Below, in pieces: positions 1-5,684 of a stretch of DNA of 5,684 nucleotides. How positions within the stretch are numbered: the stretch's first letter is position 1; the number at the start of each line of letters is the position of its first letter. Position numbers and translations under genes: made by a program. The stretch comes from Leptospira sp. (GTDB lineage Bacteria > Spirochaetota > Leptospiria > Leptospirales > Leptospiraceae): positions 1-5,684 of the forward strand of contig JAIOQL010000181.1 in the NCBI GenBank assembly GCA_021413405.1. Reading direction: 5' to 3'. The notes beneath the pieces are model-generated. The model had not been told where the DNA came from. It searched no databases and was given only the letters and a program-made list of their open reading frames with translations.

Positions 1-121
1 GGAACAATCCTTCTTCGATCAATGAAAGATGCATACTTCTGGAATCTGCTGTATTTTTCGGACATCCGAGGGTAGTTATATAGAACGTTTTTTGAGTAGA
101 AGAATTTCGCTTAGAAGACAA
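1..121 (-). CDS. rimO: Ribosomal protein S12 methylthiotransferase RimO, N-terminal fragment
   Basis: This is the first 40 codons of a gene that runs off the window at base 1. The visible protein reads MSSKRNSSTQ, then FYITTLGCPKNTADSRSM, then LIEEGLF. The GCPKN..DS signature is the start of the UPF0004 domain of the methylthiotransferase family. GCPKN is typical of RimO, whereas MiaB usually has GCQMN. The cysteine here is the first of three expected to hold the auxiliary [4Fe-4S] cluster; the radical SAM CxxxCxxC motif and the TRAM domain would lie outside the window. RimO adds a methylthio group to an aspartate of ribosomal protein S12 in the cytoplasm. The start is the TTG at 121-119, three bases after the stop of the RodZ-like gene and in the same frame, with GGGAGAG eight to fourteen bases upstream. 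A competing frame starting at an ATG at 65 has no such support. Assignment to the family is firm; RimO rather than a close paralogue is likely. Confidence 0.85.
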   Translation of the reverse strand, partial: MSSKRNSSTQKTFYITTLGCPKNTADSRSMHLSLIEEGLF

Positions 122-124
122 TAT

Positions 125-1222
125 TTACTCTCCCAATTCTTTTATTACAAACTGGGTACTGTCATAGAGACTTGGAACCTTATAGAAGACTTTTTTCACA
201 AGTTTACCGGGTTTTCCGAGCTTCACTTTTTCTTTGCCATTCTGGATCATTTCAACTGCACCGCCATCACCGACCTTGATCTCCATTCTGTCTTTAGCTT
301 CCAGTTGTTTGGAATCTCCTGCAGAAACGAGACCACGTTCACCCGATTGACCATCTATTATATATTCAAGGTAGCTTGATTTCTGAAAAAAAAGAGTGAC
401 CTGGATCGGAATATCGCCCACGGGTTTTTTTGCAGCACCTACTTTCTCGTCGCTCAGAGTAACCAGCACTTTGGCCGATTTCCCTGTAACAGCCTGGTTA
501 ATAATTCTGATTTCACGTCTGAGAATAGAAAGTTCAGGGATATTGTAATTCAGAATTGTTTCTCCACCAACCTTTGATTCAAACAGGTAAACTTTTCGCT
601 CCGGGGTTATGTTAAAACCAATAACGGCAACGTTTTCTGCAGGATCGGTTGCTTCTTTCACGCTTTTGATAAACATATTACACAGCTGATTATTGACACT
701 GAAAGAAACGCCTCTTTCTGAAGTGAGAATAAATGGTACGGAAGTATTTTCCGGAACGGACTGGTTTACGAATGTAAGGTCCCGCGGAACTTCGGATACT
801 TCGCCTGCGTTATTCGAAATAGTATCATTTCCTGCGTTGTCGGAATTGTCATAGGAACCGATGAAAATATATGCGGCAATCGCGAGAATTATGACTGCTG
901 CTGCTGTGAGCACTTTGCTCCGGTCAAACTGTATAGAAGCAGAGGTCGGTCTTGTCAGTTCCTCAAGTGGAACCTGCGATTCCTCAATCTGCTCTCCTTT
1001 ATAAAGATTTATCAGTTGCGCCGTGTCTGTTTTAAGATAATCTGAATAGTTCTTCAGGAATCCAAGAGCAAATGTTTCTCCCGGAAACTGGGCATAGTCT
1101 TCATTCTCGAGTGCGAGAATAAATTTTACAGAAATATTTGTATCCTTGGAAACTTCTTTTACGGCAAGTCTCTTCTCTTCTCTTGCATCCCTCAGTATTT
1201 GTCCGACTCTTCTTTGCAGCAA
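125..1222 (-). CDS. RodZ-like protein: N-terminal helix-turn-helix, one membrane segment, periplasmic C-terminal domain
   Basis: Counting from the TTG at 1234 (369 residues), residues 8 to about 75 form a HTH_25/RodZ-type helix-turn-helix (VGQILRDAREEKRLAVKEVS, then LALENEDYAQFPGETFALGF). A single membrane helix lies at about 107-126 (VLTAAAVIILAIAAYIFIGS). A periplasmic part follows, ending in a DUF4115-like stretch at about 303-350 (SAGDSKQLEAKDRMEIKVG, then NGKEKVKLG). This is the RodZ architecture; RodZ links the MreB cytoskeleton to the cell-wall elongation machinery at the inner membrane. Residues 130-300 form an extra periplasmic region I do not recognise. I prefer the TTG at 1222 (365 residues) over the one at 1234, because GGAGAG lies just upstream of it and the site resembles that of the next gene. 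It follows lolA by 11-23 bases and precedes rimO by 3, so it is very likely co-transcribed. The MreB link is inferred from the family only. Confidence 0.85.
   Translation of the reverse strand: MLQRRVGQILRDAREEKRLAVKEVSKDTNISVKFILALENEDYAQFPGETFALGFLKNYSDYLKTDTAQLINLYKGEQIEESQVPLEELTRPTSASIQFDRSKVLTAAAVIILAIAAYIFIGSYDNSDNAGNDTISNNAGEVSEVPRDLTFVNQSVPENTSVPFILTSERGVSFSVNNQLCNMFIKSVKEATDPAENVAVIGFNITPERKVYLFESKVGGETILNYNIPELSILRREIRIINQAVTGKSAKVLVTLSDEKVGAAKKPVGDIPIQVTLFFQKSSYLEYIIDGQSGERGLVSAGDSKQLEAKDRMEIKVGDGGAVEMIQNGKEKVKLGKPGKLVKKVFYKVPSLYDSTQFVIKELGE
128..134 (-). promoter_or_regulatory. Shine-Dalgarno for rimO
   Basis: The minus strand reads GGGAGAG followed by TAAATA and the TTG start of rimO. 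This strong ribosome binding site lies inside the last codons of the RodZ-like gene (Leu-Gly-Glu-stop), so it decides the TTG start and suggests that rimO translation is coupled to the upstream gene. Confidence 0.7.
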
Positions 1223-1226
1223 TATT

Positions 1227-1232
1227 CTCTCC
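1227..1232 (-). promoter_or_regulatory. Shine-Dalgarno supporting the TTG start at 1222
   Basis: GGAGAG is followed by AATA and TTG on the minus strand. A start at 1234 would place this motif inside the coding region and leave only a poor site upstream. The layout (TTGGAGAG, A-rich spacer, ATATTG) closely matches the rimO start site, which supports the shorter protein. Confidence 0.5.
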
Positions 1233-1245
1233 AAATCCCGGATAA

Positions 1246-1968
1246 TTAATTATCACTCACAAGGGGATTATTTACGATCTTTGCGTTACCGCTGATATGA
1301 TAATTGAAGATTCCATCCTCTATTTCCGGATCCAGTTTTATTTCAGAAAAATCAATCGTAGTTTCTTTCCCCCTGCCATCAGCTGCGATAGCTTTCTTTA
1401 TCAGATAGCTCTCAGCATCCACATATAAGAGCATATTCTCATATCCACCGACTTTTTCTCTCTGTTCTAAAGCTAGAACAAAATATTGTTTTCCATCTTT
1501 CGGGGAGACCTGCGGTTGACTGATTGAATCGAATTTATAATGATATTTTCGGAACAGTCTGTTCAGGCCTTCCGCTGATCCGGCCTGAAAAATCGGTCCC
1601 GACGTATTATTTTTTTTAAGTTCCAGATCCTGTTTCCCTACAGCACCTATGCGCTTAATATAAATCCAGAGAGTCTTGCCGTCAGATACAATAGCATCTC
1701 CTTCCGGTTCATTGAAATCATATCTGATTTTCCCGGGCGATTTGTAGGTGCAGTTACCACGCATATTCGTCGTTTTCTTTGCGGAAACTGTAGTGATTCT
1801 GAATTCAGCTGTGTAACTTTTTATGTTTACAAATTTTTTTTTTATTTTTTTCACAACCTCAGAAGGTGAATTCCAGTTGTGAGATTGTGCTGAAAGCCCA
1901 TTCAAAAAAAACAGGGAATTTAGGAATAAAAATAAACCAAAAAGAGATGATTTTACTGAAGTTTGCAT
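1246..1968 (-). CDS. lolA: LolA-family outer membrane lipoprotein carrier protein
   Basis: The product has 240 residues, slightly longer than a typical LolA of about 200. Residues 1-27 are a signal peptide: a short basic start, a hydrophobic core rich in Leu and Phe, and a likely cut after LSA. The mature part has the LolA pattern: an amphipathic helix (about 35-50), then YTAEFRI, then MRGNCTYKSPGKIRYDF followed by EPEGDAIVSDGKTLWIY (about 69-103), and later a strand region with LLYVDAESYLIKKA (about 180-193). LolA takes lipoproteins from the LolCDE transporter at the inner membrane and carries them through the periplasm to the outer membrane. The ATG start fits the signal peptide; only a weak AGAG lies upstream. 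It follows ftsK by 70 bases with no clear terminator between, and sits just before the RodZ-like gene. A run of ten A near codons 42-45 is odd. The family is clear from the fold pattern; specificity for lipoproteins is inferred. Confidence 0.87.
   Translation of the reverse strand: MQTSVKSSLFGLFLFLNSLFFLNGLSAQSHNWNSPSEVVKKIKKKFVNIKSYTAEFRITTVSAKKTTNMRGNCTYKSPGKIRYDFNEPEGDAIVSDGKTLWIYIKRIGAVGKQDLELKKNNTSGPIFQAGSAEGLNRLFRKYHYKFDSISQPQVSPKDGKQYFVLALEQREKVGGYENMLLYVDAESYLIKKAIAADGRGKETTIDFSEIKLDPEIEDGIFNYHISGNAKIVNNPLVSDN
1834..1851 (-). repeat. Homopolymer tract A7-T-A10 inside lolA
   Basis: The coding strand holds seven A, one T and ten A, read as Lys-Lys-Ile-Lys-Lys-Lys just after the signal peptide (about residues 40-45). 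A run of ten identical bases is prone to replication or transcription slippage, and a gain or loss of one base would truncate LolA. In the sequence given the frame is intact. Confidence 0.8.
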
Positions 1969-2038
1969 AGAAATGTCTCTGTTTACCGACTATGTTCTGT
2001 TCCAGCCGCACGGTGTCACTTTGAAAAATTCGGACTTT

Positions 2039-4609
2039 TCAGGATTTCAGAATTTCTCTTGGCTTGGATCCGATTTGAGGTCCGACATACCCTCTTTCTT
2101 CCATCATTTCCATCAGCCTCGCCGCCTTATTGTAACCGATCCTCATACGTCTCTGTAGATAACTGGCACTCGCTTTCCGGTCGGTTCTGACAATATTCCA
2201 GGCCTCATCAAAGAGGGTTTCATCTTCTTCGGAAGATTCTTCTTCTCCTGATTGTTCATCCAGTGATATATCCACAAATTCAGGACCTCCGAATTTCTTG
2301 CATTCCTCAACAATGCTTTCAATTTCCGGTTCGCTGATATAGGGAGATTGAATTCTTTGAAGATCCGGAGCTGTCGGAGATTTATAAAGAAAATCTCCCT
2401 TTCCCAAAAGAGATTCTGCACCGTTGGCTTCCATTATCACTCTTGAATCGGTTTTCTGTGCCACTTGGAAAGCAATCCGGGCGGGACAGTTCGCCTTGAT
2501 TAGGGGGGTGATTACATCGACTGACGGGCGCTGGGTTGCCATTACAAGATGAATTCCCACTGCTCTTGCTTTCTGACTGATCCTTGTTATATAATCTTCG
2601 AGATCCTTGCCCGATACCATCATAAGGTCTGACAATTCATCTATGAAAATCACAATGTACGGCATCTTTTTATATTTCTGGTTGTAAGGAGCCAATTCCA
2701 CTTTTTCGTTAAATGTCTTGAGATCTCTGCATTTCAGATTTGATACATTTATATATCTTGCTTCCATTTCCTGGATTGCCCAGGACAAAGCTTTTGTTGC
2801 CTTTCGCGGATCGGTTATAACGGGCATCAAAAGATGAGGAACATTTTCATACAGAGCGAATTCCACCATTTTCGGATCTATCATTATAAACCGGACATCC
2901 TCCGGAGACTTGGTAAAAAGCAGGGATGAAATCATAGAATTCATCGCAACTGATTTTCCCGAACCGGTTGTCCCCGCAACTAACAGATGCGGAAGTCTGT
3001 TTAAATCAATAGAAACATTTTTTCCAGAAATATCTTTTCCGATGACAATGGAAAGATCCTTCGAAGTGCGAACGGCAGAATTCTCCCGAAGTACATCTCC
3101 AAGAAAAACATTTTCCCGTTTCCTGTTTGGCACTTCAATACCGATCATTGATTTCCCCGGAATCGGGGCTACGATCCGGATGCTTTCGACTTCAAGATAA
3201 AGCTTCAGTTCGTCTGACAGGGATGTAATCCTGGAAAGCTTAATCCCCGGTGGAGGAGTCAGTTCATACCTGGTAATGATCGGACCTTTTTCAAAAGAAA
3301 CGACTTTGGATTCATACCCGAACTGTTTTATTATCTCTTCAATTTTTTTCCCGGTATTTTCAGCTTCGAGTTTAAATAATGGATCGCGTTTCGATTCCTG
3401 GCTAACTTTTAAAATTTCCTTTGAAATTGAGTATTTTTTTCGTAACCGGATCTCAGGAACAGTCGTTGCCGGTAACGGGAAAAGCGTGGGTTCTTCTAAA
3501 ATGTTCCGGCTTTCGTAGCTATTTTTTCCGTTGTCAGAAGAAATTTCATCGAGCAACGTTTCCGGAATTTCTATTTCTATTTTCTGTTGAACTTTATTTT
3601 CAATTTCCGGAACGGTTTCAGATACATCAATTGAATCATCGAACGATTGTGTTTCTAATTTCTCTTCCGGTTCAGGTGGTCTTTCATACGTTATTCGCTC
3701 ATCAACGGGTGTATGCTCCCTGTCAGGGCTGCCAAGATCAAACGCTCCGAAATCAACGTTATTCATTTTATCAATGAGTGACTCCGGGGAACGGTTGAAA
3801 CGGTAAACCCGGCTTTCTTCCTCAAAAAATCCGTCAAAAATTGTTCTTTTGGATCCTTTAAGAGAATCAAGTTTATCTATCCTGAACATTTCTTCCGGAA
3901 GTTTCTTTTTCTCCATTGGGATTGCTTTCGAAACAGGATTCTGATCCTTTATTGTTTCACTCCCGATTTCAAACCACGGCGGATTATCGAGTCTAAGCTT
4001 TGTGGTAACTGCATTTGAATTCCCGAATCCAAGGTTAACGGGAGCGGAGTCAAATCCTTCTTTCGAATAAGCTTTTAGTTTACCGATGAAATCCTTCAGT
4101 ATTCTGAAAGGAGACTCCCGGAAAAAAAGCAGAAAAGAATAAATGTATAGAAAAAAAACAACAATCAACCTGCCCGAGGATCCCACCAGGTATTCGACAA
4201 CGAGGGAAAGCTTTTCCCCGAAAAATCCTCCGCAATCTTTTATACTTCCTTTCTGGATCTCCCAGAAATTCAAAAATAATGCAGTTGTAAAAAGAAGAAC
4301 TGTCTGAAATAAAATGGCTGAAAAGAAATCGATATCCCGTTTTTTAAAAAGACTGATTGAAGAATAAATTACGAAAAATCCCGGTATATAAACAGCTTTT
4401 CCGAATAAGAAAAATGCTCCGTATGAGAAAATATAGCCAAGCCTTCCAAACCAGTTCGATTCAAGGGCATTTTCCTTTTCCTGGAATGAAACCAATGAGA
4501 ACAGAATAAATACCCCCAGAAAAAGAAATGCATAAGGAACAAATTCTTTTTTCTGCCAATCTTTGAGGTTTATTTTACTTATGTTGGCAGTTTCTTCTTT
4601 TTTGGCCAT
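2039..4609 (-). CDS. ftsK: DNA translocase FtsK/SpoIIIE
   Basis: This complete 856-residue protein is a septum-anchored ATPase that pumps DNA during chromosome segregation and activates XerCD recombination at dif. Four membrane segments lie near residues 24-41, 58-88, 93-117 and 147-164. A poorly conserved, acidic linker runs from about 170 to 390. The motor follows: its alpha part at about 405-500, Walker A GTTGSGKS at 546-553, Walker B YIVIFIDELSDLMM at 651-664, and the FtsK signature ARAVGIHLVMATQRPSVDVI at 681-700. After an acidic hinge (EEESSEEDET, about 789-798) comes the gamma winged helix at about 798-856. It contains SASYLQRRMRIGYNKAARL, the DNA-reading helix used for polar KOPS-type sites. 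The ATG at 4609 is the only good start in its open frame, yet no Shine-Dalgarno precedes it. The gene lies between the dut remnant (76-base spacer) and lolA (70-base spacer). FtsK rather than SpoIIIE is a naming choice; no sporulation gene is visible. Confidence 0.97.
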   Translation of the reverse strand: MAKKEETANISKINLKDWQKKEFVPYAFLFLGVFILFSLVSFQEKENALESNWFGRLGYIFSYGAFFLFGKAVYIPGFFVIYSSISLFKKRDIDFFSAILFQTVLLFTTALFLNFWEIQKGSIKDCGGFFGEKLSLVVEYLVGSSGRLIVVFFLYIYSFLLFFRESPFRILKDFIGKLKAYSKEGFDSAPVNLGFGNSNAVTTKLRLDNPPWFEIGSETIKDQNPVSKAIPMEKKKLPEEMFRIDKLDSLKGSKRTIFDGFFEEESRVYRFNRSPESLIDKMNNVDFGAFDLGSPDREHTPVDERITYERPPEPEEKLETQSFDDSIDVSETVPEIENKVQQKIEIEIPETLLDEISSDNGKNSYESRNILEEPTLFPLPATTVPEIRLRKKYSISKEILKVSQESKRDPLFKLEAENTGKKIEEIIKQFGYESKVVSFEKGPIITRYELTPPPGIKLSRITSLSDELKLYLEVESIRIVAPIPGKSMIGIEVPNRKRENVFLGDVLRENSAVRTSKDLSIVIGKDISGKNVSIDLNRLPHLLVAGTTGSGKSVAMNSMISSLLFTKSPEDVRFIMIDPKMVEFALYENVPHLLMPVITDPRKATKALSWAIQEMEARYINVSNLKCRDLKTFNEKVELAPYNQKYKKMPYIVIFIDELSDLMMVSGKDLEDYITRISQKARAVGIHLVMATQRPSVDVITPLIKANCPARIAFQVAQKTDSRVIMEANGAESLLGKGDFLYKSPTAPDLQRIQSPYISEPEIESIVEECKKFGGPEFVDISLDEQSGEEESSEEDETLFDEAWNIVRTDRKASASYLQRRMRIGYNKAARLMEMMEERGYVGPQIGSKPREILKS

Positions 4610-4614
4610 ATAAT
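4584..4614 (+). promoter_or_regulatory. Possible sigma-70-like promoter pointing away from ftsK
   Basis: The plus strand has TTGGCA (4584-4589), a 19-base spacer and a perfect TATAAT (4609-4614). It would fire from the ftsK start towards dut, antisense to it. The spacer is longer than the ideal 17, and such matches occur by chance in AT-rich DNA, so this is a weak call. Confidence 0.2.
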
Positions 4615-4685
4615 ATAGTATCGTAAGAAAATTGCTTTTCTCGAAGCAGAAATGTTACCCTTAAATCCCGATTGATAAAAAAGGT

Positions 4686-5006
4686 CTATTTGACTCCGGT
4701 TGAACCAAACCCTGAATCTCCACGGACGGACTTTTGATCCAATTCTTCGGCTATTGACCATTCTATTGAAATGGACGTCCGCAAAACCAGTTGGGCAATC
4801 CTCATGTCGCTACTTACCGTAAAGTCAGTATCCCCCAGATTCAGCAAAGGAACCAGAATTTCACCCCGATAATCAGAATCAATGGTTCCCGGTGAATTGG
4901 GAATAATTACGCGATGTTTTGTTGAAAGCCCGGATCTTGGCCTGATTTCAGCGTCGAATCCTGTGGGTATTTCGAGAAAAATTCCCGTCGGAACAATAGA
5001 AATCAA
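4686..5006 (-). CDS. dut: dUTPase (dUTP diphosphatase), truncated at the N terminus, possible pseudogene
   Basis: dUTPase hydrolyses dUTP to dUMP and pyrophosphate, keeping uracil out of DNA and feeding thymidylate synthesis. This 106-residue frame shows motif 2 (RPRSGLST, 22-29), motif 3 with the catalytic Asp and stacking Tyr (PGTIDSDYRGEI, 39-50; Asp43, Tyr46), motif 4 (DMRIAQLVL, 67-75) and motif 5 (RGDSGFGSTG, 95-104). Its first recognisable residues, IVPTG, match a point about 50 residues into Escherichia coli Dut. The amino-terminal strands and motif 1 (SAGxDLxA), which helps hold Mg2+, are absent, and I did not find them in any frame upstream. A stop codon lies five codons before the only usable start, TTG at 5006-5004, which overlaps the M16 stop and lacks a Shine-Dalgarno. 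Trimeric dUTPases are normally 140-155 residues and need motif 1, so the product is probably inactive unless the sequence is misjoined. The family call is firm; function is doubtful. Confidence 0.88.
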   Translation of the reverse strand: MISIVPTGIFLEIPTGFDAEIRPRSGLSTKHRVIIPNSPGTIDSDYRGEILVPLLNLGDTDFTVSSDMRIAQLVLRTSISIEWSIAEELDQKSVRGDSGFGSTGVK

Positions 5007-5684
5007 AAAATTACAAGATTATCCGGAATAATTGATTTACCAAGATCTCCCACTCCGGATAAATGCAGACTTTTAAGATTAAAAATTTCTCTCATTTTCG
5101 CATTTAACATTTCGAGTGTTACTTTTTCCATTGCAGCCTTCCTTTCCTCAAAGTTATAAAACCTTGAGAAATATATTTCCTGCAATGCCAGGCTTCCCAT
5201 CCTTTGCTCCGGCAACTCGAAACCGATGGCCATGGCTCCAATCTGGCTGCTCTTGGCATCCCGGAGCTCCGATTCGGTAAACCCATCCTTTACCAGGCGA
5301 CGCAGTTCAGCCATAATTGATTCCACGCAAAACATGAATTTTTCCTTGGAAGTACCACAGGAAATGGAGGTGATTCCAGTATCAAAATAGGATGAGGAAT
5401 AACAATTAATGGAATAACAAAGTCCTAGTTCTTCCCGTATTCTCTGGAACAGTCTCGATGACATTCCGCCACCTATGATGCTGGTAACAAGACTCGAAAC
5501 AACCGAACTATCGAAATCGCGTTTAAATCCCTGGGCGGCCAGTACAAAATTTATTTGCTCTAGATCTTTATTCTCAAAATTCACAGAAAAGTCTTTCTTC
5601 ACTTCAGGATAATTATATGTTGCCGGACCAATGCCAATTTTCGCTGAAAAATATTTTTCTGCAAGAATCATGATTTCAGAAAAG
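5003..5684 (-). CDS. M16-family zinc peptidase (processing peptidase-like), C-terminal part
   Basis: The gene enters from beyond the right edge; four residues (Phe-Ser-Glu-Ile) precede the Met at 5671, so that Met is internal and not the start. The 226 visible residues are the C-terminal half of an M16B (PqqL/MPP-like) peptidase. They contain the typical IIGGGMSSRLFQRIREELGL followed by CYS (fragment residues about 69-91), with the Arg and Tyr that form the substrate-facing R/Y pair of this family. EQINFVLAAQGF and an ELRRLVKDGFTESELRDAKS stretch also fit. The zinc-binding HxxEH motif belongs to the missing N-terminal half, so catalysis cannot be confirmed here. The end of the protein (LHLSGVGDLGK, then IIPDNLVIF) looks like a normal family terminus. 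Its TGA overlaps the TTG of the dut remnant. The natural substrate is unknown. Confidence 0.9.
   Translation of the reverse strand, partial: FSEIMILAEKYFSAKIGIGPATYNYPEVKKDFSVNFENKDLEQINFVLAAQGFKRDFDSSVVSSLVTSIIGGGMSSRLFQRIREELGLCYSINCYSSSYFDTGITSISCGTSKEKFMFCVESIMAELRRLVKDGFTESELRDAKSSQIGAMAIGFELPEQRMGSLALQEIYFSRFYNFEERKAAMEKVTLEMLNAKMREIFNLKSLHLSGVGDLGKSIIPDNLVIF

Noticed and set aside
1..65. Reading frame from an ATG at 65 on the minus strand (MSEKYSRF...).
   Set aside because: The overlapping frame from TTG 121 encodes the clear RimO signature GCPKN..DS and has a strong ribosome binding site; the ATG frame is its shadow.
29..379. Plus-strand open frame of 116 residues.
   Set aside because: It lies opposite the RodZ-like gene and rimO, shows no recognisable domain and has shadow-like composition. 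The same holds for plus-strand frames around 1963-2190 and 2910-3777.
1989..2019. Promoter-like GTGACA-19-CATAGT upstream of lolA on the minus strand.
   Set aside because: The -10 matches only four of six bases and the spacer is long, which is too weak to separate lolA from an ftsK transcript.
749..3900. Four copies of the palindrome TTCCGGAA (749-756, 3560-3567, 3605-3612, 3893-3900), well above chance.
   Set aside because: Each falls on the codons NTT-CCG-GAA for Val/Ile/Leu-Pro-Glu in coding sequence, so codon and residue preference explains them. A genome-wide count would be needed to claim a functional motif.
4627..4648. Small hairpin TGCTT-CGAGAA-AAGCA in the dut-ftsK spacer, considered as a terminator.
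   Set aside because: The stem is only 5 bp with low GC and is followed by ATTTTC rather than a proper T run.
4674..4705. Run of seven T just after the dut stop, considered as an intrinsic terminator.
   Set aside because: Only very short stems (GGT/ACC or TTTG/CAAA) precede it, and no stable hairpin abuts the T run.

Overview
The window is a single co-directional run of genes on the minus strand, read from high to low coordinates: the end of an M16-family zinc peptidase, a dUTPase gene that has lost its 5' end, the DNA translocase ftsK, a lolA-type periplasmic lipoprotein carrier, a RodZ-like membrane-anchored helix-turn-helix protein, and the first 40 codons of rimO. No rRNA, tRNA, CRISPR array, insertion sequence or phage gene was seen. 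No convincing gene lies on the plus strand; the plus-strand reading frames are shadows. No stretch over 300 bases is without a gene.

Organism: a Gram-negative-type (diderm) bacterium, because LolA works between inner and outer membranes. The DNA is moderately AT-rich by eye, with many AAA/GAA/TTT codons and several TTG starts. The order ftsK - lolA - RodZ-like HTH gene - rimO, with M16 peptidase and dut upstream, and the protein sequence style suggest a spirochaete. That is inference from remembered gene order, not proven here.

Layout: 5684-5003 is the C-terminal half of the M16 peptidase, with its start outside the window. It overlaps by 4 bases (TTGA) a dUTPase frame, 5006-4686, that has motifs 2 to 5 but not motif 1 or the first 45-50 residues. 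A 76-base spacer follows, then ftsK (4609-2039), complete from four membrane segments to the gamma winged helix. After 70 bases comes lolA (1968-1246) with a signal peptide and a slippery run of ten A. Only 11 to 23 bases later the RodZ-like gene begins (TTG, most likely at 1222). Three bases after its stop, rimO starts at a second TTG with a strong Shine-Dalgarno inside the end of the RodZ-like gene.

How the genes fit together: these are housekeeping and envelope genes covering chromosome segregation at division (FtsK), outer membrane lipoprotein transport (LolA), cell shape (RodZ-like), nucleotide pool cleaning (Dut), proteolysis (M16) and ribosomal protein S12 modification (RimO). The tight spacing from lolA to rimO looks like an operon with translational coupling. 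The main anomaly is the beheaded dut gene at the M16 junction. I found no evidence of an undescribed multi-gene system.
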